Counted from the first letter of the stretch, positions 1 to 8,117 are shown. The stretch is DNA of 64,000 nt from Flavobacterium daejeonense DSM 17708 (GCF_000425425.1 NZ_AUDK01000020.1:1-64000); one strand, 5' to 3'. Notes: a model not told the origin generated them from the sequence alone. Numbers and translations: made by a program.

Positions 1-142
1 CTAAAGGCCTTCTTTTAAAGGTATAACATTCCGGATAAAATCCTGTATTATGCTTAAATATCCTATTCTCTAAATTAGTTGTTACTCCGGTATAATAAGT
101 ACCGTCTGAACACCTTAAAATATAAACATACGAAAGCTTCAT
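1..142 (-). CDS. GIY-YIG nuclease family protein (partial, runs off left edge)
   Basis: This is the N-terminal 47 codons of a protein whose C-terminus lies outside the window. The translation begins MKLSYVYILRCSDGTYYTGV and continues with an N-L-E-N-R-I-F-K-H stretch, which is the GIY-YIG nuclease fold seen in small (about 80-100 aa) UvrC-N-like proteins: YVYIL stands for GIY, YYTGV for YIG, and the Arg lies in the following helix. The ATG at 142 has AAGGAG seven bases upstream, a clear Shine-Dalgarno sequence, which is unusual for this genome. Two palindromic repeat copies lie just upstream. The substrate of these stand-alone proteins is unknown; a structure-specific or mobile-DNA role is only inference. 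Confidence 0.8.
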   Translation of the reverse strand, partial: MKLSYVYILRCSDGTYYTGVTTNLENRIFKHNTGFYPECYTFKRRPL

Positions 143-170
143 ATTATCTCCTTTAAAATTCTGTTCTTCC

Positions 171-300
171 CGTCAGTTCGAGTGGATTTTCAGAAAATGT
201 GAACAGCTTTTTCTGAAAATTTATATCGAGAACTATTCTGAAAACAAAGCTTCTCGATACGTTTTATTCCGTTTCACTACATAAAACACTCGAAGTGACG
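171..300. repeat. Cloverleaf palindromic repeat, copy 1
   Basis: The element is bounded by CGTCAGTTCGAGT and ACTCGAAGTGACG, 13-bp inverted ends with one mismatch. Inside lie three more inverted pairs: TTTTCAGAAAA with TTTTCTGAAAA (left arm), TATCGAGAA with TTCTCGATA (middle arm), and GTTTTAT with ATAAAAC (right arm). One strand could therefore fold into an outer stem with three hairpins. Copies with the same ends occur at 327, 3603, 3750, 3888 and 4025. Size and inverted ends resemble a MITE or a REP/BIME-type element; no transposase is nearby. Confidence 0.85.
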
Positions 301-326
301 ACACAAGAATTACACGAACACCCATA

Positions 327-464
327 CGTCAGTTCGGGTTGAGAAACAATTTGCAGCAGAAAATTGTTTCGAAGTATCGGGAACTATTCTGCAATAAAAA
401 CTTCTCGCTTATGCAAATTCTAATTTCAAAGAAAAAACGTCAAGCCAAAACACTCGAAGTGACG
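327..464. repeat. Cloverleaf palindromic repeat, copy 2 (arm variant)
   Basis: Same 13-bp ends as copy 1, but the left arm is a different inverted pair, GAAACAATTT with AAATTGTTTC, and the right half is degenerate (TTCTCGCTTATGCAAATTC). A related right half recurs at 3524-3580. Confidence 0.8.
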
Positions 465-540
465 AAATAACACCATCAAATCTTAAACTGTACAAAAAGG
501 GATTCGACAAACTGAGCCTTACAACTCACAACCAAAAACT

Positions 541-1932
541 CTAAGAACCAATCGCCTGATACACAAACCCTATTTTTTCTAAGCTTGTTTTATCTAAAAT
601 ATTCCTTCCATCAAAAACGAAGGCCGGTTTTTGCATCGCCTCATATATTTTTTGCCAGTCGTAAGTCACAAATTCATCCCATTCGGTAAGCACCGCAACA
701 GCATGTGCTCCTTCACAGGCCTGATACGGATTCCCGAAAGATTGTACCCGCTCCGCATTAACCGATGTCGCTCTTGTTTCCAAATAATCCAAATCGGCCA
801 GCACTTTTTTATGAGATACCTTCGGATCATAAATCGCTAAAGTGGCATTCTCATTAATTAAATCATCCGCCACATAAATCGCTGCCGACTCCCGGGTATC
901 ATTAGTATCTTTTTTAAACGCCCAACCCAAAAAGGCTATTTTTTTATCGGAAACGGTATTGTAAAGCGTTTTCACGATATTCCCTGAAAAACGTCTCTTT
1001 TGATGGTCGTTCATAATAATCACCTGTTCCCAATAATCCGCTACTTCGTGTAAACCATAAGATTTAGCGATATAAACTAAATTCAAAATGTCTTTTTGGA
1101 AACAGGAACCTCCAAATCCCACCGAAGCTTTCAGGAATTTAGGACCAATTCGGCTGTCCATACCAATGGCTCTGGCCACCTCATTCACATCGGCACCCGT
1201 TTTTTCACAAAGCTCTGACATGGCGTTTATAGAAGAAATTCTTTGGGCTAAAAAAGCATTAGCGGTCAATTTTGACAATTCAGAAGACCAAACATTAGTC
1301 GTTAAAATTTTATTTTCCGGAACCCAATTGGCATACACTTCCACCAAAGCCTGAATGGCTTTTTGTCCTTCTTCAGTAGTATCCCCTCCAATTAAAATTC
1401 GATCCGGCTGTAACAAATCCTGAACGGCTGTGCCTTCAGCCAAAAACTCGGGATTCGAAAGAATTTGGAATTTCACTCCGTTTCCGGTATTATCCAAAAT
1501 ACTTTTTATCGCTTCTGCCGTACGTACCGGCAAAGTTGATTTCTCCACTACAATTTTATTGCTCTTGGAAACCCGTGCAATTTGTCGGGCACATAATTCA
1601 ATATATTTTAAATCGGCCGCCATTCCTTTTCCTTTACCATAGGTTTTCGTTGGCGTATTCACCGAGATAAAAATCATATCCGCAGCGTCAATAGCTGCAT
1701 CTACCTCAGTTGAAAAAAACAAATTGCGCCCTCTGGCTTCTTTCACAATTTCCGAAAGTCCCGGCTCATAAATCGGAATATTATTCACATCTTCATCATT
1801 CCAGGCTGCAATTCTTTCTGCATTCAAATCTACTACCGTAACCTGTATCTGTGGACATTTTTGTGCAATAATTGCCATGGTTGGACCTCCCACATAGCCC
1901 GCTCCAATGCAACAAATTTTTGTAACTTTCAT
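541..1932 (-). CDS. ugd: UDP-glucose 6-dehydrogenase
   Basis: This enzyme oxidises UDP-glucose twice with NAD+ to UDP-glucuronate, a precursor for acidic surface polysaccharides; it is cytosolic. The 463-aa protein has an N-terminal Rossmann motif (GAGYVGGP, residues 10-17), the central dimerisation region, and the catalytic cysteine C277 in [10 protein letters not shown]. The [13 protein letters not shown] stretch near residue 103 and the length match the longer UGDH type shared with animals rather than the short (about 390 aa) bacterial type. It is the last of the sugar-nucleotide genes on this strand, downstream of the four-helix-bundle gene and the WbpP-like epimerase. Confidence 0.95.
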   Translation of the reverse strand: MKVTKICCIGAGYVGGPTMAIIAQKCPQIQVTVVDLNAERIAAWNDEDVNNIPIYEPGLSEIVKEARGRNLFFSTEVDAAIDAADMIFISVNTPTKTYGKGKGMAADLKYIELCARQIARVSKSNKIVVEKSTLPVRTAEAIKSILDNTGNGVKFQILSNPEFLAEGTAVQDLLQPDRILIGGDTTEEGQKAIQALVEVYANWVPENKILTTNVWSSELSKLTANAFLAQRISSINAMSELCEKTGADVNEVARAIGMDSRIGPKFLKASVGFGGSCFQKDILNLVYIAKSYGLHEVADYWEQVIIMNDHQKRRFSGNIVKTLYNTVSDKKIAFLGWAFKKDTNDTRESAAIYVADDLINENATLAIYDPKVSHKKVLADLDYLETRATSVNAERVQSFGNPYQACEGAHAVAVLTEWDEFVTYDWQKIYEAMQKPAFVFDGRNILDKTSLEKIGFVYQAIGS

Positions 1933-1946
1933 TTATTTTGTTTTCT

Positions 1947-1994
1947 GTTATCAGTTATCGGTTGTCGGTTATCTACTAACTGACAACAGACAAC
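1947..1994. repeat. Strand-switched heptad array between ugd and the four-helix-bundle gene
   Basis: Seven consecutive 7-base units: four of GTT type (GTTATCA GTTATCG, then GTTGTCG and GTTATCT) followed by three of AAC type (ACTAACT, GACAACA, GACAAC). The switch makes the array self-complementary, with GTTGTC pairing with GACAAC. It lies immediately downstream of the four-helix-bundle gene. Confidence 0.75.
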
Positions 1995-1998
1995 ATAT

Positions 1999-2368
1999 TT
2001 ATATTTTCCAATGTTCTTCTATGTACTTCAAAAAAGAAAAAATTTTCGCACCCAATAAATCATACTTTTCATAAAGTAATTTCATTTCTTCAGACAAATT
2101 TGGATACAAATTGATTATTTTTTCAATATGATTTAGTGTTTCCAGATTACTCGCATGTGAATAAACTAAAAACTTTATAAAATCATTTTTATACCTTCTA
2201 CGCCCATATCCTTCTACTATATTTGTCACAACAGAATCGGAAGACCTTCTAATCTGACTTCCCAACTCATACAATTCATATTTTGGCAATTGCAGTGACA
2301 AAGTATGAGTTTTATAAAACAACTCCATTCCAAATGGTATAAATATCTAAATCTTTATAACTTTTCAC
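1999..2368 (-). pseudogene. Four helix bundle protein (23S rRNA intervening-sequence type), N-terminal frameshift
   Basis: The continuous frame (ATG at 2328, 109 aa) contains YELYELGSQIRRSSDS and EGYGRRRYKNDFIKFL, hallmarks of the four-helix-bundle/IVP family. The usual start, with an N-terminal 'YKDLxIY' helix, is missing from that frame. It is present one frame away: from a GTG at 2368 the sequence reads MKSYKDLDIYTIW and then breaks at TGG-A-ATG. Removing the single A joins both parts into a 122-aa protein of normal family length. So either the gene is broken by one inserted base, or the shorter 109-aa product is used. Function of the family is unknown; members assemble as pentamers. Heptad arrays flank the gene on both sides. 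Confidence 0.75.
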
Positions 2369-2402
2369 CTGCTTCTAAGTTTAATAATAATATTGATTTT
2401 CA

Positions 2403-2450
2403 AACTGTAAACTCACAACTCACAACTGAGAACCGACAACTCGCAACTCT
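2403..2450. repeat. Heptad array upstream of the four-helix-bundle gene
   Basis: Seven successive 7-base units of AAC type on the plus strand: AACTGTA, AACTCAC twice, AACTGAG, AACCGAC, AACTCGC, AACTCT. The period is exactly seven. The array runs into the stop codon of the WbpP-like gene. Unlike the other arrays it does not switch strand. Confidence 0.75.
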
Positions 2451-3432
2451 ATCTCAAATTCTCCCAATACCAATCCACCGCTATCTTCAACCCTTCCTGC
2501 AAAGAGTATTTTGGATTATAGCCTAATAATTCTTTTGCTTTATCAATACTGGCTAAGGAATGCGGAATATCTCCGGCTCGATCAGGACCATGAATCACTT
2601 CCACAGCAGCAATTTTTGAATCATATTTACTTAAATATTCTTTTAAATAGCCCACCAAATCATTCAGCGTATTGCGATCGCCATAAGCCGTATTGTAAAC
2701 CGTATTAACCGCTTTTTGATTATCCGTGGCTATCGCCAATTCGTTCATTTGAATCACATTATCGATATAGGTAAAATCACGGGAATGATTTCCGTCTCCG
2801 TTTATCGTGATCCTTTCATGTTGCATTAATTGCATGACAAATTTAGGAATTACCGCCGCATAAGCTCCTTTTGGATCCTGTTTTCTGCCAAAAACATTAA
2901 AATAACGTAAACCTATTGTTTCTATTCCGTAAGTTTTACTGAAAATCTCGGCATACAATTCGTTAACATATTTGGTAATCGCATAAGGAGACAAAGGTTT
3001 CCCAATAACCTCTTCCACTTTTGGCAAACCAACGGAATCCCCGTAAGTAGAAGAACTAGCAGCATACACAAAACGCTTCACTTTAGCTTCGGTAGCAGCC
3101 TGAAGCATATTCAAAAAGCCCGAAACATTGACCTCATTCGTCGTAACAGGATCTTTAATAGAGCGCGGCACCGAACCCAGAGCTGCCTGATGCAAGACAT
3201 AATCAACGCCCTGAACTGCTTTTTGACAATCCTCCAAATTTCGAATATCTCCTTCGATCAAAGTAAAATCAGGATTATCTATAAAATTTTTCAAATTGTG
3301 ACGATGTCCTGTCGCAAAATTATCCAGACAAATCACTTTGTTTCCTTTGTCTAAAAAATACTCACACAAATTAGAGCCAATAAAACCGGCTCCTCCTGTT
3401 ATTAAAATAATATAATTGGTTATTTCTCTCAT
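2449..3432 (-). CDS. wbpP: NAD-dependent UDP-N-acetylglucosamine 4-epimerase, WbpP/TviC type
   Basis: Short-chain dehydrogenase/reductase of the extended type, 327 aa. The NAD-binding motif GGAGFIG is at residues 13-19, the catalytic tyrosine and lysine are Y150 and K154 (SPYAITKY), with the serine cluster AASSSTYG just before. The stretches HQAALGSVPRSI, GKPLSPYA and GLRYFNVFGR closely match the WbpP/TviC group, which interconverts UDP-GlcNAc and UDP-GalNAc or their uronic acids at C4. Together with ugd it would supply nucleotide sugars for the polysaccharide whose export proteins are encoded upstream. An exact substrate cannot be read from sequence. Confidence 0.88.
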   Translation of the reverse strand: MREITNYIILITGGAGFIGSNLCEYFLDKGNKVICLDNFATGHRHNLKNFIDNPDFTLIEGDIRNLEDCQKAVQGVDYVLHQAALGSVPRSIKDPVTTNEVNVSGFLNMLQAATEAKVKRFVYAASSSTYGDSVGLPKVEEVIGKPLSPYAITKYVNELYAEIFSKTYGIETIGLRYFNVFGRKQDPKGAYAAVIPKFVMQLMQHERITINGDGNHSRDFTYIDNVIQMNELAIATDNQKAVNTVYNTAYGDRNTLNDLVGYLKEYLSKYDSKIAAVEVIHGPDRAGDIPHSLASIDKAKELLGYNPKYSLQEGLKIAVDWYWENLR

Positions 3433-3523
3433 TATTTATTTAAAATACAACTAAACCCTTATTTAAAAGATTGTAAAACCATCTGTTCAAATCAAGAACC
3501 ATCAGAACTACAAAAACTTATCC

Positions 3524-3580
3524 TTATGCAAAAGCCTTTTTAAATTCAACTCTTTCAAACCAAAAACACTCGAAGTGATG
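3524..3580. repeat. Cloverleaf repeat, right-end remnant
   Basis: Ends in CACTCGAAGTGATG, one mismatch from the right end of the other copies, and is preceded by TTATGCAAA and a TTTCAAA-rich stretch as in the right half of the copy at 327-464. No matching left end is present. Confidence 0.55.
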
Positions 3581-3602
3581 AAACAGACACAAAACTATAA
3601 AC

Positions 3603-3727
3603 CGTCAGTTCGAGTTGAGAAACAATTTGCAACAGAAAATTGTTTCGAAGTATCGAGAACCGTTATGTGACAAAACCTTCTCGATACGTTTTATTCCGTT
3701 TCACTACATAAAACACTCGAAGTGACG
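3603..3727. repeat. Cloverleaf palindromic repeat, copy 3
   Basis: Left arm GAAACAATTT/AAATTGTTTC (as in the copy at 327), middle arm TATCGAGAA/TTCTCGATA, and long right arm GTTTTAT/ATAAAAC (as in the copy at 171). It thus combines the arms of copies 1 and 2. Confidence 0.8.
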
Positions 3728-3749
3728 CAGCAGACACCAAACCACTAAC

Positions 3750-3860
3750 CGTCAGTTTGAGTAAATTTTTAGAAAATGCAAACAGCTTTTTCTGAAAATT
3801 GGTATCGAGAACTATTCTGGAAACAAACCTTCTCGATACGCTTCGCTACTCGAAGTGACG
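3750..3860. repeat. Cloverleaf palindromic repeat, copy 4
   Basis: Left arm of the TTTCAGAAAA type (one base changed), middle arm TATCGAGAA/TTCTCGATA, and a short right arm ending CGCTTCGCTACTCGAAG in place of the long GTTTTAT arm. Confidence 0.8.
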
Positions 3861-3887
3861 AAACAAAAATTACAAGAACACCCCATA

Positions 3888-3998
3888 CGTCAGTTCGAGT
3901 AAATTTTCAAAAAATGCAAACAGCTTTTTCTGAAAATTGGTATCGAGAACTATTCTGGAAACAAAGCTTCTCGATACGCTTCGCTACTCGAAGTGACG
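3888..3998. repeat. Cloverleaf palindromic repeat, copy 5
   Basis: Nearly identical to the copy at 3750-3860, with the same short right arm. The linker between the two resembles the linker between the copies at 171 and 327. Confidence 0.8.
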
Positions 3999-4024
3999 AC
4001 ACAAGAATTACACGAATACCCATA

Positions 4025-4100
4025 CGTCAGTTCGAGTAAACTTTCGGAAAATGCAAACAGCTTTTTCTAAATCCCGAAGTTTCGGGAGTATTGAGAACCA
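4025..4100. repeat. Cloverleaf palindromic repeat, truncated copy 6
   Basis: Left end CGTCAGTTCGAGT and part of the left arm are present. The element then runs into a different palindrome, TCCCGAAGTTTCGGGA (4072-4087), and loses its right end. The same small palindrome recurs inside the rhomboid gene at 39816. Confidence 0.65.
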
Positions 4101-4144
4101 TTCGTGCAACAAAAATTCCCTATACTATTGAGATTAATAAAAAA

Positions 4145-6592
4145 CTATACTTTCCTAATCTTTCTCCATATTTTTTGAATAACCCCTTTTGGTTTTTCCT
4201 CTTCATGATAACCATTAGAATAATCTCCGTAACCGTAACCATAGCCGTAAGCCGAACCGTATTTGGCTTTGTTTTCAAAACCGTTCAGAATAATACTCAC
4301 ATTTTTCATTTCTCCGCGTTTTACCCTGTTATTCAATAACGGAATCATGCCTTTCTTAGTGATATTTTGTCTAACTATATACAACGTCACATCGGCATAT
4401 TGTCCTAATTCCAAGGAATCAGAAACCAAACCAACCGGCGGCGTATCCAAAATAATATAATCGTATTCTTTTTTCAATTCGTTCATTAAATCCGCCATAA
4501 CTTCACCAATAATTAACTCCGACGGATTTGGCGGTACAGGCCCTGAAAGAATCACATCCAGATAAGGAATCGGAGTAGAATTGGTAATTTCTTTTAGATT
4601 TTTTTGCTTTATCAAATAATTCACCACCCCAACATCATTGGACAAATTGAATTCTTCAGCTAATTTAGGTTTTCGCAAATCCAAACCGACAATCACGGTT
4701 TTCTTTTCGCTTAAAGCAAAAACAGTAGCTATATTTATCGAACAAAAGGTTTTCCCTTCCCCACTGATGGAAGAGGTAATCATCAGGGTTTTTCCGCCTT
4801 CAACATGTTGCTTTTTATACAAAAACTGTAAAGAAGAACGAATAGCCCGAAACGATTCAGACAAAGCCGATTTAGGTTTTTCAAAAACCGCCAATTCGCC
4901 TTTATCCTTATACACACCTACAACCCCAATCACAGGAATCTGCGTTTGCTTGCTCACATCTTCGGCATTCTGGATTGAATTATTGATAAAAAAGAGCATA
5001 AAAACAAACACCAAAGGAAGTGTAAGCCCCAGAAAAATAGCCAACACATAATTAACCGAAGTTTTAGGACCAATCAAACCACCGCCCACATCTTTAGCCG
5101 GATCAATAAAATGAATATCCGACAAATTAGCCGCTTTTACAATATCTGCTTCACTTCTTTTTTGCAAAAAAGTGCTGTAAATATTATCGCTTAAATCGTA
5201 TTTTCGCTTAATTTTAATCAACTCCTGCTGGTCATCCGGCAAGCGTTTGATATTCCCCTCAGCCTGATGGATTTTGCTGTTTACCAAATTCAAATCAAAC
5301 TGTAGCGCTGCTTTGGCAGTAATAATATTTTCCAGCAAAACACTTTTAACCGCCTCCATCTGGCTGTCAAATTCCCTGAAAATCTTATCACTCTTAACCG
5401 CATAAGCCATTTCTGAACGTTGGGTTGAAAGCGCAATGAGTTTAGAAATATTAGCCACAATATTCGGATCGTCAATTCCGGCCACAGATGGCGCCGGAAG
5501 TTTTGAATAATCGACACTATTTTTTAAATAAGCCTTAAGTGAATTGTAATAAGACAATTTTCTGGCAATAGCATCTTTTTCTACATCATACTGCAAAATT
5601 TTATCCGAAAATTTTGCACCGCCGTCTTCCAGATTGTAAACATCATTTGTCTTTTTAAATGATTTTAATTCATCTCCGGTCGTTTTCAATTGGGCTTCCA
5701 TCGCGACCAAAGTGCTGTCAATAAAAGCAATCGTATTGGTAGCAAATTTATTCTTGTTATCCAATTGTCTTTTGATTAACATATTCACCGTCGCATTGAG
5801 ATATTCCACCATTCGGGCTTTGTTGGTTCCCTGTAATCGTAAAGTAAGAATCGAAGCGCCTTTTTCATCCGGATTCACATCAATTCCGCGGTAACGTCCC
5901 ACAACACCGTCAAAATTATTAAAGCGTACAAAATATTCTTTGCCCTTATAAAAACCAGGATTCTCTTTTATAAACAATCGCCAATGCAAAAAAGGTAAAT
6001 TCACAGCTTCACCTACCTGATAAGTTTTTATAAAATCGCCACTTTCAACCGCTGTATTACCATAAGAATTATCTGCATAACGAACCAAAGAAGCCGAATT
6101 TCCCTGAAAAGGAATTTTAATTTGATATTTAGATTCACTTAAAAAAGTAATCCCAATCAGGTTTCCGGACAGCTGATCTTTGTTTTTATCAATTTCGACA
6201 TAAAACGGAATGGCTCCGTAAGCATCGACCATATTGTATTTTTGCTGCTCCAGATAGTCAATGTAAAATTCTAATTTATCAACAACCAATTCGTTATGTG
6301 AACGGGATTGCAAAGTCGTAGAAATTGTCTGCATCTGGTCGGAAACACCTCCCCAGTTAAAAGTCAAACTGGTATTAGACGTAAACAACGGATTACTTTC
6401 TTCCTTAACCGAAATTAAAGTTTCCATTTGGTAAATTTTCTCTTTTCGAATATTTACCTGATACGCAATGATTAAAGCAATCATTAAACTCAGCAAAAAC
6501 CATTTCCAATAGCTCAATATCTTTAGCAATAAGCCTTTGAAATCAAAACTAAGCTGGTTATCAAAAATGGAAAAGTCTTTTATATCTAACAT
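4145..6592 (-). CDS. Polysaccharide biosynthesis tyrosine autokinase (Wzc-like, Wzz plus BY-kinase)
   Basis: Inner-membrane regulator of surface polysaccharide polymerisation and export, 815 aa. It has an N-terminal membrane segment near residues 31-50 starting the Wzz domain, a long periplasmic region with coiled coil (about 270-480), a second membrane segment near 505-530, and a cytoplasmic BY-kinase domain. The kinase shows Walker A SGEGKT (G611-T615), Walker A' VGLDLRKP near 635 and Walker B YIILDTPP near 712. The C-terminal tail has seven tyrosines between residues 778 and 795 (YGSAYGYGYGYGDYSNGY), the expected autophosphorylation cluster. It is 16 bp downstream of the Wza-like gene and certainly co-transcribed with it. 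Confidence 0.95.
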   Translation of the reverse strand: MLDIKDFSIFDNQLSFDFKGLLLKILSYWKWFLLSLMIALIIAYQVNIRKEKIYQMETLISVKEESNPLFTSNTSLTFNWGGVSDQMQTISTTLQSRSHNELVVDKLEFYIDYLEQQKYNMVDAYGAIPFYVEIDKNKDQLSGNLIGITFLSESKYQIKIPFQGNSASLVRYADNSYGNTAVESGDFIKTYQVGEAVNLPFLHWRLFIKENPGFYKGKEYFVRFNNFDGVVGRYRGIDVNPDEKGASILTLRLQGTNKARMVEYLNATVNMLIKRQLDNKNKFATNTIAFIDSTLVAMEAQLKTTGDELKSFKKTNDVYNLEDGGAKFSDKILQYDVEKDAIARKLSYYNSLKAYLKNSVDYSKLPAPSVAGIDDPNIVANISKLIALSTQRSEMAYAVKSDKIFREFDSQMEAVKSVLLENIITAKAALQFDLNLVNSKIHQAEGNIKRLPDDQQELIKIKRKYDLSDNIYSTFLQKRSEADIVKAANLSDIHFIDPAKDVGGGLIGPKTSVNYVLAIFLGLTLPLVFVFMLFFINNSIQNAEDVSKQTQIPVIGVVGVYKDKGELAVFEKPKSALSESFRAIRSSLQFLYKKQHVEGGKTLMITSSISGEGKTFCSINIATVFALSEKKTVIVGLDLRKPKLAEEFNLSNDVGVVNYLIKQKNLKEITNSTPIPYLDVILSGPVPPNPSELIIGEVMADLMNELKKEYDYIILDTPPVGLVSDSLELGQYADVTLYIVRQNITKKGMIPLLNNRVKRGEMKNVSIILNGFENKAKYGSAYGYGYGYGDYSNGYHEEEKPKGVIQKIWRKIRKV

Positions 6593-6608
6593 TTTTTAGA
6601 AATGTATT

Positions 6609-7397
6609 TTATCTTTTTAACAATAACAAAACTGTTGTTCCTAAGGATATCAAAGTCAATATCGTACCCAAAGATTCGATTCCGGTTTTTCCGGTTCCCC
6701 ATGTTTTTTGTCTGAGGGGTTTTACATAAATATAATCATTAGGCTGCAGGTAAAAATAAGGCGAATTCATCACGTTGCTATCCGTCAAATCGATATCATG
6801 TATTTCGCTTCCTGTTGGTGTTTTCCTAATGATACTCACCGCCTTTCGATTCCCCAAAAGTGTGATGTCTCCGGCATTAGCAACTGCTTCCAGAATATTT
6901 ACATGTTCCTGAAAAAGGGTTTTGGTTCCTGTACTTCCTACTTCTCCATTAATTGTGTAACGAAAACCGGCCAGTTTTACGATGACAAAAATATTGGCTT
7001 CTTTTCTAAAATATTCCTCCAGCAATTGTTTCTCAATTCGCTGTCTCACTTCATCCAGCGTATAACCGATAACGTTTAATTCTCCCAAAACAGGCATCCG
7101 AATATTCCCGTGATCATCTACGGTAAAGCCGTTAAAATACAAAGCCGCTTCCGATTTTGCAGCATCTCCCTGATTAGTAGTACTGAAAATCTCCACCAAT
7201 TTTGGGTCATTGGCTTTGATACTAATACTCAGCACATCATTAGTTTGCAAGCGATACGGTTTAGACACCACTTCCGAAATAGTTGTTTCAGCGGTAGTTT
7301 CATTTTTATTTTGCAAATAAACCAAGTCTCTTGTTGAAATACAGGAAGACAACAACAGACTCACACTTAGCCACAAACCCAATAGATATTTACCCAT
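6609..7397 (-). CDS. Polysaccharide export outer-membrane lipoprotein (Wza-like)
   Basis: Carries polysaccharide across the outer membrane together with the Wzc-like autokinase encoded next. The 262-aa protein starts with a lipoprotein signal peptide whose lipobox LLSSC gives a lipidated C19. It contains a Poly_export domain (about 50-150) and an SLBB-type region (about 150-225), and ends in a hydrophobic segment LGTILTLISLGTTVLLLL followed by KR. That end is typical of Bacteroidota homologues rather than of the E. coli Wza helix barrel. It is the first gene of the minus-strand polysaccharide unit, with a -7 promoter box 18 bp upstream. Confidence 0.92.
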   Translation of the reverse strand: MGKYLLGLWLSVSLLLSSCISTRDLVYLQNKNETTAETTISEVVSKPYRLQTNDVLSISIKANDPKLVEIFSTTNQGDAAKSEAALYFNGFTVDDHGNIRMPVLGELNVIGYTLDEVRQRIEKQLLEEYFRKEANIFVIVKLAGFRYTINGEVGSTGTKTLFQEHVNILEAVANAGDITLLGNRKAVSIIRKTPTGSEIHDIDLTDSNVMNSPYFYLQPNDYIYVKPLRQKTWGTGKTGIESLGTILTLISLGTTVLLLLKR

Positions 7398-7414
7398 TTT
7401 ATTCTTTTAGATAA

Positions 7415-7422
7415 CAAATATA
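7415..7422 (-). promoter_or_regulatory. Promoter -7 box for the polysaccharide operon
   Basis: TATATTTG on the minus strand matches the Bacteroidota -7 consensus TAnnTTTG and lies 18 bp before the start of the Wza-like gene. I see no convincing -33 TTG at the usual distance. Confidence 0.55.
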
Positions 7423-7462
7423 GCTTTTCGTTTACGATATTAAAAGACTTGTTGAACCCAAA

Positions 7463-8083
7463 TTAATTATTTTTAATTGCCTTTTCAAAAGGCAAACGCT
7501 GTAAAATACTTCTTCCTAAAGTCACCTCGTCAGCATATTCCAGTTCGTCACCTACCGCAATTCCTCGGGCAATGGTAGAAATCACAATCCCTGAATCAGC
7601 AATTTGTTTATAAATATAAAAATTCGTGGTATCGCCTTCCATCGTCGAACTCAACGCAAAAATCACTTCGGTCAGCTTACCTGATTTGACTTTTTCTACC
7701 AAAGTTGCAATCTTAAGCTGACTGGGACCTACACCGTCAATCGGCGAAATTTTCCCACCCAAAACATGATAAACCCCTTTAAACTGCCCCGTATTTTCGA
7801 TAGCCATTACGTCACGAATGTCCTCAACCACACAAACTATCTGATGGTTCCTATTAGTATTACTACAAATTTCACAAACAGCCGTATCCGAAATATTATG
7901 ACAGCTTTCGCAAAATTTAATCTCCTCACGCATCGCTGTCAATGCCTGCGTTAAAAAACCGGTTTGCTCTTTTGGCTGTTTGAGCAAATGCAACACTAAT
8001 CGCAAAGCGGTACGCTTGCCTATTCCGGGCAATTGCGAAATTTCATTAACTGCTTTTTCTAATAATTTTGAAGAAAATTCCAT
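7463..8083 (-). CDS. recR: Recombination mediator RecR
   Basis: RecR loads RecA at gaps together with RecF and RecO. The 206-aa protein has the N-terminal helix-hairpin-helix ([12 protein letters not shown], residues 18-30), a four-cysteine zinc finger (C58, C61, C70, C73) and a Toprim domain ([14 protein letters not shown]). Length is normal for the family. It is transcribed away from the symporter gene; its promoter leaves almost no 5' leader. Confidence 0.97.
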   Translation of the reverse strand: MEFSSKLLEKAVNEISQLPGIGKRTALRLVLHLLKQPKEQTGFLTQALTAMREEIKFCESCHNISDTAVCEICSNTNRNHQIVCVVEDIRDVMAIENTGQFKGVYHVLGGKISPIDGVGPSQLKIATLVEKVKSGKLTEVIFALSSTMEGDTTNFYIYKQIADSGIVISTIARGIAVGDELEYADEVTLGRSILQRLPFEKAIKNN

Positions 8084-8088
8084 AGTTG

Positions 8089-8117
8089 CAAATGTAATGA
8101 TTTGTAACTTGAAACAA
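8089..8117 (-). promoter_or_regulatory. recR promoter (TTG-N18-TACATTTG), nearly leaderless
   Basis: On the minus strand TTG (8117-8115) is followed after 18 bases by TACATTTG (8096-8089), a full Bacteroidota promoter. Only five bases separate the -7 box from the recR ATG at 8083, so transcription should begin at or next to the start codon. Confidence 0.7.

Larger units (their letters stand above)
143..540. other. Intergenic region holding two cloverleaf repeat copies
   Basis: No open reading frame here looks like a gene. The interval holds two copies of the repeat described at 171-300 and 327-464, joined by a short linker that recurs almost unchanged at 3997-4027. The last 80 bases before the end of the UDP-glucose dehydrogenase gene show nothing recognisable. 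Confidence 0.7.
3433..4144. other. Intergenic region filled with cloverleaf repeat copies
   Basis: About 700 bases between the autokinase gene and the epimerase gene. It contains a right-end remnant of the repeat (3524-3580), three complete copies (3603-3727, 3750-3860, 3888-3998) and a truncated one (4025-4100). Open reading frames here arise from the repeat itself: the two MQTAFSENWYRELFWKQ stretches are simply two repeat copies in the same frame. Confidence 0.8.

Noticed and set aside
171..464. CRISPR-like array of repeats
   Set aside because: Units are 110-138 bp, palindromic with inverted ends, lack uniform spacers and have no cas genes nearby.
3603..3998. tRNA-like cloverleaf genes
   Set aside because: The elements fold as a cloverleaf on paper but show no anticodon or T-loop sequences, no CCA end and arms of arbitrary sequence.
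3776..4039. An 87-codon reading frame with an internal duplication, looking like a small repeat protein
   Set aside because: Both halves are two copies of the cloverleaf DNA repeat in the same frame; there is no promoter, and other copies do not keep the frame.
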